This document shows positions 17,453-23,618 of a DNA stretch of 23,618 nt, one piece after another. The position numbers were made by a program, and so were the translations under genes. The DNA is from Rhizophagus sp. LPA8_4_AMF (Eukaryota > Glomeromycota > Glomeromycetes > Glomerales > Glomeraceae). The notes beneath the pieces were generated by a model. The model worked only from the letters and a program-made list of their open reading frames with translations. It was not told where the DNA came from and searched no databases. The stretch lies in the NCBI GenBank assembly GCA_021464525.1, contig JADRCO010001006.1, positions 1 to 23,618 on the forward strand, written 5' to 3'. Every line of letters starts with the position of its first letter. Position 1 is the first letter of the stretch.

Positions 17453-18796
17453 TTAAATACCATTATTTGTTAAAAGAGAGCATCTAATTAAAATTGAAGA
17501 TAGAATAAATGATAATTCATTGAATTCTTCTTCTTTTTCATCAATATAATCTACTTGAAGATATTTAAGATTAGGTAACCATAAACCTTCCTCATAATTT
17601 TTTCCTTCATCAAATATATCAATCTTATTATACTTATTATTAAGAAATATATTTCTACTACAAATACACTTGTTGAACCTTAATTCTTGCAAATTTTGTA
17701 AATATTTTATATAAGATAAAATAGTGCTATTATAATTAATCCGTGCATTATTAAAAATCAAAGTTTTTAATGAATTATGTCGAGATTCTTTCAAAAATTT
17801 TAAAATTTCATTTATACCCATTTCTGGAATATCAAATAACTCAAAATGAACTAAATTATGTTGAGATTTAATTAGAGAAGCAAGATGATAAGATTCAGTT
17901 GATATTTCTGCCCTTGTTACATTTCCACAGTAAGTGTAAATAGGATAATCAATTCTTATAATTAATTTTTGAATATTATGACAAATTTGTGAAAGGGAAA
18001 AGAATAATTCATATTTCCTTTCTCTTACAGTGATTACGAGTTCAGTTAAATTGGCAAAAAATTGAGTAATTTCAGGAATTTTTGATTCCTTAATTAATAA
18101 ATTAAGGATGTAATTATCCCAGTAACTAAAATGATTGTAACCATCAACATCATCTCTATCATATTTATCTACTTTAATTAGATATAAACAAGGATTTTTG
18201 TTATTAATCTTATAGAAAATAAATTTTGTATCGAATGAAAGTATTTTTAACTTTGGTGTATTCGTAATAAAGTATTTCATTATACTTTCAAATGCTAGAA
18301 CTGAATAATTGTCTTTGTTGAATTTTGAATTGGATTTATTCCATTGATTCCAATCTTTAATTGCACAATATAATTCATGCAAGTCCAATACAGATAAAAA
18401 CTCGAAATAATCAAATGTAATTCTTTCACTTTTCGCTTTAATAATTCTTTTATTAACGAATTCTTTATCATGTTTAATTAATAAATAGGTCATCAATAAA
18501 TTAGTAGCTTGATATTGACGCTTCTCATTTGAACAGCAATATTGTTTAGAATTTGTAAATCGTGAAAAAAATGAAGTGGTTGTTTTATTGCAAGTGTATA
18601 AGAAATGAAATGGTTGTCTCCATAATAAGTTTACCGTTTCTTTACACCAATCTCGAGAAACTAATAAGCAAGAATGAAGAGATTTTTTATCATTTTTTAA
18701 ATGAAGAACAATCGGACGAATTAATTCTGGTGGAAATGTTTTAGAATATCCAACATTATTTTCGGTTTTTTTTGTGAAAAAATTTAAAAGCAGCAT
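17453..18796 (-). CDS. F-box/LRR-like protein, array copy D (447 aa; possible 462-aa form)
   Basis: The fourth full-length copy. The F-box sits in the same place (FPPELIRPIVLHLKNDKK, with F for the first L; SCLLVSRDWCKETVNLLWRQ). The LRR-like body follows, with NTPKLKILSFDT, NLTELVITVRE, NIQKLIIRI, HNLVHFELF, NSLKTLIFNN, LQELRFNKC and LPNLKYLQVDY, then the acidic tail. The asparagine for aspartate before LLW and YCCSN for CHCSN are private changes. I place the start at the methionine homologous to the sisters. An in-frame upstream ATG at 18841 would add 15 residues (MLFIPSLFRFVSAVI) but exists only because of a private base change and a 7-base deletion. Predicted SCF adaptor of unknown substrate; the most diverged of the intact copies. 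Confidence 0.82.
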   Translation of the reverse strand: MLLLNFFTKKTENNVGYSKTFPPELIRPIVLHLKNDKKSLHSCLLVSRDWCKETVNLLWRQPFHFLYTCNKTTTSFFSRFTNSKQYCCSNEKRQYQATNLLMTYLLIKHDKEFVNKRIIKAKSERITFDYFEFLSVLDLHELYCAIKDWNQWNKSNSKFNKDNYSVLAFESIMKYFITNTPKLKILSFDTKFIFYKINNKNPCLYLIKVDKYDRDDVDGYNHFSYWDNYILNLLIKESKIPEITQFFANLTELVITVRERKYELFFSLSQICHNIQKLIIRIDYPIYTYCGNVTRAEISTESYHLASLIKSQHNLVHFELFDIPEMGINEILKFLKESRHNSLKTLIFNNARINYNSTILSYIKYLQNLQELRFNKCICSRNIFLNNKYNKIDIFDEGKNYEEGLWLPNLKYLQVDYIDEKEEEFNELSFILSSILIRCSLLTNNGI

Positions 18797-18950
18797 TATT
18801 ACGGCTGAAACAAATCTGAATAATGACGGTATAAATAACATATAAGGAAAATTTTAACGTATCACAACGCCTTAGACATCTTGTGATCGTATGGGATTCA
18901 CTGATTTCGGCCATTCTAGAGTTACACAAAAGGCTCGTAGCTAAGCACAG
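18797..18950 (-). promoter_or_regulatory. Upstream region of F-box copy D, GATA-type motif altered
   Basis: Homologous to the upstream blocks of B and C (TTTTAACGTATCACAACGCC; TTTCGGCCATTCTAGAGTTA). The AACAGATAAGG block reads AACATATAAGG, losing the GATA-type hexamer. The same substitution at 18841 creates the upstream in-frame ATG. A regulatory role is inferred. Confidence 0.4.
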
Positions 18951-18953
18951 TTA

Positions 18954-19140
18954 GGGTGGCCAGAAATGACGTAATTTAAATTTTAATATTTTTAACATGT
19001 TATCATCCATTTTAGGAAATGCAAAATTAAAACAATTCTGGCCAGGATTATATTTAACTACAAGTGTCTAAAAATGGAAAATGTGTAACATCATCATGGT
19101 CTTAAATCCCTAGGAAATGACGTTATTTCTGGCTATCCCC
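18954..19140. mobile_element. MITE with TTA target duplication, PIF/Harbinger-like
   Basis: Imperfect terminal inverted repeats GGGTGGCCAGAAATGACGTA and GGGGATAGCCAGAAATAACG (complement of the right end), flanked by TTA at 18951-18953 and 19141-19143. A three-base TTA duplication and G-rich ends fit PIF/Harbinger MITEs. About 190 bp, with no open frame. It abuts the fold-back element on its right, whose own end also starts at TTACGG, so one may have landed in the edge of the other. Confidence 0.55.
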
Positions 19141-19657
19141 TTACGGGTAGTACTATCTTCGGGTATCCGGACTTTTCGCCGAAGTCCATTCCATTGAAAC
19201 CCATTTCGCCGAAGCAATTTCGCCGAAGGGATGTTTCACCGAAGTCCCATTCGCTGAAATGCCATTTTACCGAATGGCTATTTTACCGAAGGACATTTCT
19301 CCGAATCCATTTCGGCGAAGGGACATCCAATTTTCCTTTTCTTTTTTATATGACAAACGAATTATTTACACATTACAAGTCGCGTTTGTTTATTTTATTT
19401 AATTAAAGGAAAATTAATTTATTAAACAATTTCATCGTACTTATCAATTTTCCGAAACATTTACTATTTTGTTTGTATTGATTAAGGAATTATGTTAATC
19501 ACTAACATTTTCGGCGAAATGTCCTTCGACGAAATGAACGATTCGGGGAAAAGATTCGACGAAATGTCTATTCGAAGAAACGCCATTCGAAGAAATATCC
19601 CTTCGCCCTTCGGCGAAATAGCCTCGGCGAAATAGACTTCGGCGAAACGTACCGTAA
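19141..19657. mobile_element. Fold-back element built of TTTCGCCGAAG repeats
   Basis: Left arm 19141-19330 carries at least seven degenerate copies of a unit like CATTTCGCCGAAGGA. Right arm 19500-19657 carries about as many in the opposite orientation (CCTTCGGCGAAATG). The outer edges TTACGGGTA and TACCGTAA are also inverted. The middle (about 19335-19495) is plain AT-rich DNA. The architecture is that of a non-autonomous fold-back-type DNA element with repetitive inverted arms. Short open frames in it (19194-19406 plus, 19482-19733 minus) are repeat translations rich in S-P-K-x-F and are not genes. The superfamily is unknown to me and no clear target duplication is seen. Confidence 0.7.
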
Positions 19658-20510
19658 CAAAAGACAACGTATCGGTATCATTTCTTTTATAAAAAGATTT
19701 GAAAGCTTTAAATATCAATTTTGAGTTTAACAAATAATTTATTATTTAATTACTGTTTTTTTTTGCAAATATTGTCCTGTTCATATGAAAAGAAGTTTCT
19801 TTTTTAAATGAACAAAAATAAAAGTAAATTATCTTTCTTATCGTGAATATTTTGAAAGATTTAATTCAATAACTACTTGTCAATTTTGATCCCTATTAAC
19901 TACTGAATCTATCAAAATTTAATTAGCTTCTTCGTGTAATTAAAAATATTTATTATTTTCTGATATTAATAGTTGAACTGAATTTTTAAAGTATGACCAA
20001 GTTTCCGAAAATAAAAATTTTTTTTTATTGCATTACTTTTTAAGAAATCAATAGCAACATTTACTGAAAGAATAACATATTTAAATTAATAAACTGAATA
20101 AATTCACCAATAACAATTTCAGAATATCAAAAATACCAAGAAAGAATTTCTACACTAGCATATAATTGATTATAATCTGAAATGCATCTTTTATATTCGT
20201 TAACCGAAAATAATAGTAATTAGTGACATTTTTCTGACTGTTAATATAAAATTTTATAGCCTTTATTGATTAAGAAAATTGCCGATTCAATCTTCAACCA
20301 TCGTTAATCCTATCTTAGTAAAAGTTTATTAACTTTATCAGGCAGGTAGGGTTAAGCTAGTTTCTTTTATTAATTATTTGATTATCTACTTCATTAAAGA
20401 AACAGACGTTCATTTGAAACTAATGTCTATTATTGCGTATTATAGGAGATGGGGTACCACCTTTTGGCTAAAGTTTTAATATTATATTTTAGAATATATA
20501 ATATTGTATA
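19658..20510. repeat. Duplicated spacer and 3' flank belonging to the last F-box stub
   Basis: Collinear with 15840-17220: the GAAAGCTTTAAATATCAATT spacer, the AGAAAGAATTTCTACACTAGC and GAAATGCATCTTTTATATTC block, GCCGATTCAATCTT and TATTGCGTATTATAGGAGAT. It contains the intact TATA site into which the copy D flank received its mariner-type MITE. No coding sequence. Confidence 0.65.
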
Positions 20511-20518
20511 CTTTAACT

Positions 20519-21041
20519 CAGTGTTGGCATTTGGCCACAGCCAAAGATTTTTTTGGCCAAATAACAAAATACTAATACTTATTATTAAAGGCTGAATTAG
20601 AATTTGGCCACGGCCAAAGATTTGTGGCCATTTTGGTAGAGACTGGATCCGTTATCCGTTTGAATTTTCAGTAAAATTGTAATTTATAGTTACAAATAAG
20701 TGTTTGGAACAAAAATTTTTGGAGTAAATATTCTTTGCGGAGTTGATGTTTTAGTCATAAAATTTATTTTGATTTTATATTTAGCAATAGATTCGCTATA
20801 CACAAATTACACTTTGGATATCCATTATCCGGATATCTGTCGGATATTAAATTCTAATTCAATTACTACAACATTACGAAAATAAATTTTTAAAACTTTG
20901 TCATTATAGATGATCATTGGCTTAATGACTACCTACTAATGAACCATTTAAATCTGCGGGTCACTATCTATAAATCTGAACGATCTTCAATTATTAATAT
21001 CCGTTCAAACAACGGATCCCTCTACATTTTGGCCAACACTG
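20519..21041. mobile_element. hAT-type MITE (523 bp) in the last F-box flank
   Basis: The ends are CAGTGTTGGC (20519-20528) and GCCAACACTG (21032-21041). The flanks CTTTAACT (20511-20518) and CCTTAACT (21042-21049) match at 7 of 8 positions, fitting an hAT 8-bp duplication. The family flank without insert reads CTTTAACTTAAAACCC in copy A and CCTTAACTTAATC in copy D. Near the left end TTTGGCCACRGCCAAAGATTT is repeated twice. A second inverted pair, GGATCCGTT near 20648 and AACGGATCC near 21011, suggests longer arms disrupted by a local duplication. A 61-codon frame inside (20700-20885) has no recognisable domain. Confidence 0.75.
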
Positions 21042-21273
21042 CCTTAACTTATAATCCTTTAATAAGTTTATAATCAACAATATACATTTCTTTAAATTAT
21101 AATATAGATAACGAGCTTTATATAAGGTTTAATTTACCTAAAGCAGAAATAAATCCACTAAAATTATGAACTTTAATTTATTGTTTAAAATGATATATAA
21201 AATAATTATAAATATATATATATAATAAATACTAATAATAAACACCATTCAGTTGGTATGATTAGTAAATTTG

Positions 21274-21421
21274 TTAAATATTACTAAAATTGAAGATAGA
21301 ATAGATGAGAATTTCATTGAATTCTTCTTCATTTTCATCAACAAAATCTACTTGAAGATATTTAAGATTAGGTAATCATAAACCTTCCTCGTAATTTTTT
21401 TCATCGTCAAATATATTATAG
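21274..21421 (-). pseudogene. F-box/LRR array last copy: 3' stub
   Basis: About 150 bases homologous to the C-terminal end of the array genes. The acidic tail, WLPNLKYLQVDF-like block, GLW and N-Y-E-E-G are recognisable on the minus strand. A deletion removes the last ~25 bases of coding sequence (the CTAATT/AAAGGAGAAC block), and other small changes are present. Homology ends abruptly where the palindromic element begins. Nothing to the right resembles the remaining F-box gene, so more than the insertion was lost. Confidence 0.8.
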
Positions 21422-21426
21422 TTATT

Positions 21427-21489
21427 GGATGGGGTAAAAATATCGGTCACCCCTACGGGGTGACCGATATGTTACCCTCCCATTCTAAT
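21427..21489. mobile_element. Palindromic MITE truncating the last F-box stub
   Basis: TTGGATGGGG at the left and CCCATTCTAA at the right, flanked by TA, enclose a perfect 14-bp stem ATATCGGTCACCCC / GGGGTGACCGATAT with a three-base loop (21440-21470). The ends and the TATCGGTCAC block match the element at 733-851. A third inverted copy of the end, ACCGATATTTTTACCCACCC, lies at 21592-21611. The full element could therefore span 21427-21612 with an internal duplication. Confidence 0.65.
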
Positions 21490-21612
21490 AACTGTATTAT
21501 TATGTAAGTCACACAAGATTATGCCTAATTTTAACAGCTTTTATATAAAAAATCTAATTTTTAAATAATAACGTGTTATTTTTTATACATAACCGATATT
21601 TTTACCCACCCT

Positions 21613-22240
21613 TTTTACTGGCAAAAATAACGGTCTACTAAGATCGGCATGATCCTAATAGGCTGCATAATAAATCATTTTTATTATTCTTATTATCAAA
21701 GAATCACAGGTCGAATGATGGGAAATATCATATACCCGATGTCTGTATGATATATTATTGATTGTGACCTGATATGTCAATGATTTGCAATACGATATCT
21801 ATCCAATTTTTGGCGCAAATAGTTGGAAATAAGTTACATATCGGCTCATTACATATCATACTCATATCATTTAAATATTTTATTCATATCAATCTCCTGA
21901 TAGTTTAATGATTTTTATATGATATTTTATTGATTATATCCTGATACCTCATATTTATATTCCGATATCTCAATGATACTTTTATAATATTTATTGATTT
22001 TTATGTATATTATATATTATCATTTATTAATAATTTAATATGTGTGTTATATAAGTTTGTACTGAGCAATAAAGAAATGAGTTACTAAATAAAAAATAGT
22101 TTAAGAATTTTTTTTTTAAAATAAGATTTTCTGATCTCATTTGCAAGCCGCAGATGCATGCATGTATCTCACATAATATACAACATTTTGGCAGTTTCGC
22201 ATCCAGATTCTAGAAAAATGAGAGTCAATAAAAAGACTAA
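21613..22240. other. AT-rich stretch with recurring TGATAT motifs
   Basis: No gene. From 21710 to 22030 short motifs such as CCTGATATSTCAATGAT, TCATATC and GATATTTTATTGAT recur irregularly in both orientations. Similar motifs (CATATCAG, ATACCTGATATTC) reappear at 22870-23050. It looks like a degenerate satellite or an old element with no defined ends. Confidence 0.35.
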
Positions 22241-22257
22241 AAAGAGTCTACATAGCT

Positions 22258-22462
22258 GTGTCCTAAGAAATTCAGAAGCTATAAATAAATATATTTTTAT
22301 ACGTCTTCTATTTAGTAGTTGCTTTACTAAATCGAGACCATTTTTGATATATTCAGCCATTTCAGGCCGATAAGCTTAGAAAAAAAGATAGAAGGCGTAT
22401 AGGAATATACTAACCTTCTATTTATTTGTTTTTTATAGCTTCTGTACTTCCTTAGACCAGTG
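22258..22462. repeat. Imperfect inverted repeat, about 200 bp overall
   Basis: The left arm TCCTAAGAAATTCAGAAGCT continuing ATAAATAAAT (22259-22288) pairs imperfectly with the right arm TCTATTTATTTG...ATAGCTTCTGTACTTCCTTAGA (about 22417-22456). Open frames of 71 and 63 codons on opposite strands overlap here and look like shadows of repeat DNA. A direct similarity (CATTTCAGGCCGATAAGC against CATTTTGGACTGGTAAGA) links 22350-22380 with 22470-22495. No target duplication is identified. Confidence 0.4.
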
Positions 22463-23220
22463 AATGCCATTTTGGACTGGTAAGAACAGAAAAAGGGGGG
22501 TTTCCTTCTGAAGTTAGTTATGCTTCATAAATAAAATAAAATATCCGAACCTTTAGAAATAAAAAATAGAGCCATTACTAGTATTAGTATCTATAAAAAT
22601 AATGGTAAAAAAAATGTTTTCCTAGATTCTGAAAACTGAACCTACTTTATGAATATAAAAAAGCCCTTCTAGTATTCATGAACTTTATGCATTTCGTAAG
22701 ACAAAAATTACCAATACTTGTCCTATTTTCTTATATGAACTGTGCATTTTTTAACCGGAAAAAAACAATAATAATTGTAATAATTGTCTTTATTAAAATA
22801 ATTTATTTATAAAATAGTCTAAATGTTGTTTGATTTATCAATAAATAGTTTATTATTAAAATTGATAATATCATATAAATATCCATTAACCAATCAGGAT
22901 GCTGATAGGTGTAGTATATTATGCCAATATTTTAGCGATATGTCTTTAAAATATCAGGTATTTATTAATGAAAAATCATTGTCATATCAGATTCCTAATA
23001 TGTATATGCTTTTTAATATTACATATCAAGCCATATCGGATACCTGATATTCAAGAGTATATATTATATTAGTATAGTAAGATTTTGTAAGTTAGTATGT
23101 TTGTGAAATTTTTACTTTGTATGTATTATTTTTTATGGTACATATATACTTATTACAATATATAATAATATGTATGTATGATAGTATGATTTAGATTTTT
23201 TTTTATTTTATTAATTAAAA
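22463..23220. other. AT-rich stretch without recognisable gene
   Basis: A 74-codon frame at 22823-23047 translates the TGATAT-rich repeat DNA and has no domain signature. No RNA gene, long repeat or element end is visible. 23060-23220 is almost pure A/T. Confidence 0.35.
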
Positions 23221-23296
23221 ATGCAGCCACTTGAATTAAGGGTATAAAAGAACCTGTAACATCTCCTGCTAAAGAGACGGCTTCTCTACTCACCAT
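23195..23296 (-). pseudogene. Possible N-terminal exon fragment, Rhizophagus kinase-adaptor type
   Basis: From an ATG at 23294-23296 the minus strand reads MVSREAVSLAGDVTGSFIPL then IQVAAFLIN before running into low-complexity A/T. The pattern of a short leader, L-A-G-x-V/A, then P-L-I-x-x-A resembles the start of many Rhizophagus proteins with an N-terminal four-helix adaptor domain ahead of a kinase or repeat domain. Only about 30 codons match and no downstream exon was found to the left, so it is either a relic or exon 1 with a long intron. Low certainty. Confidence 0.3.
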
Positions 23297-23474
23297 TATG
23301 ACAGAAGTACCTTTTTTTGAAAGAATATTTATCTTTTTTTTTTGTTAAATAAAACTAGTTTATAGTATATTGTGCATGTTTTATTTTTGCAAAAAGCTTA
23401 AATATGATTATGTTCATAATTTCTTTATTTAAAGATAAATTCATATAAATAATGACATGCTAGTATAACAAATA

Positions 23475-23609
23475 TTTTCATATTTCAAAGAAAGGGCGAG
23501 CGCCATTGCATAGGACTTCAAGGGATTGAAAAAGTGTATGGTGAGGCTGGTACAGTAGTGGCAGAAAAAACTGGCACTTTTATTCTTTAATTTTATAATC
23601 AATAAAAAA
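23475..23609 (+). other. Possible last exon at the window edge, product unclear
   Basis: A sudden rise in GC accompanies an open frame from about 23475 to a TAA at about 23587. It encodes RKGERHCIGLQGIEKVYGEA then GTVVAEKTGTFIL. The composition is coding-like and the stop is followed by AT-rich sequence resembling a 3' end. The G-x-A-G-T-V-V-A-E-x-T-G-T-F pattern is faintly like the last strand block of phytanoyl-CoA dioxygenase-type proteins, but the resemblance is weak. An upstream acceptor could be ATTTCAAAG. No other exon is seen to the left. Confidence 0.3.
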
Positions 23610-23618
23610 CTTTAAAAA

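Noticed and set aside
19194..19406. 70-codon frame (and 83-codon minus-strand partner at 19482-19733)
   Set aside because: Products of the TTTCGCCGAAG repeat arms; the two frames mirror each other.
20700..20885. 61-codon frame inside the hAT-type MITE
   Set aside because: Too short for a transposase, no domain, and within a non-autonomous element core.
22158..22373. Overlapping 71- and 63-codon frames on opposite strands
   Set aside because: Mutually exclusive frames over an inverted repeat, with no domain in either.
1..23618. A new multi-gene defence or biosynthetic system
   Set aside because: The only intact genes are paralogs of one F-box family; the rest are relics and mobile elements, with no conserved set of different genes acting together.

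Overview
This window looks like nuclear DNA of an arbuscular mycorrhizal fungus, most likely Rhizophagus or a close Glomeromycotina relative. It is very AT-rich. The intact genes are F-box/leucine-rich-repeat (LRR) proteins of the lineage-expanded Rhizophagus type. The broken genes are Crinkler-like, BTB and tnp2/DUF4218 transposase relics, all common in those genomes. Genus-level assignment is recognition and was not searched. No bacterial operons, rRNA, tRNA or CRISPR arrays are visible.

Layout. 1-5650 is a relic zone: a small mariner-type MITE (733-851), two direct-repeat pairs, exon-like fragments of an unrecognised gene (2778-3690), a broken Crinkler-like fragment (4190-4464) and a truncated BTB fragment (about 5371-5608). 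5733-21421 is a minus-strand tandem array of six copies of one F-box gene. These are a remnant lacking its 5' half (5733-6261), full-length copies A (7234-8502), C (14314-15663) and D (17453-18796), copy B (12091-13341) with a one-base 3' frameshift, and a 3' stub (21274-21421). The duplicated unit is larger than the gene: several hundred bases of 3' flank and about 100-150 bases of 5' flank recur with each copy.

Differences in spacing come mostly from mobile DNA. Between A and B lie a possible Helitron-type end and a decayed tnp2 transposase gene. The B 3' flank holds a 540-bp hAT-type MITE that contains a mariner-type MITE, which contains another hAT-type MITE. The D 3' flank holds a 367-bp mariner/pogo-type MITE. 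Upstream of D are a Harbinger-like MITE and a fold-back element built from TTTCGCCGAAG repeats. The flank of the last stub holds a 523-bp hAT-type MITE, and the stub is cut by a palindromic MITE. Because the array is a set of paralogous flanks, several insertions can be checked against empty sites inside this same window.

21613-23618 is AT-rich with no convincing complete gene. It has a long imperfect inverted repeat, TGATAT-rich sequence, and two weak coding fragments at the right edge.

Function. The F-box copies would be substrate-selecting subunits of SCF ubiquitin ligases: the N-terminal F-box binds Skp1 and the LRR-like body binds targets. The F-box part is nearly invariant among copies, while the middle and C-terminal parts vary in sequence and length. 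I see no wholly new defence or metabolic system here. The most notable content is the birth-and-death F-box array and its layered, datable insertions.
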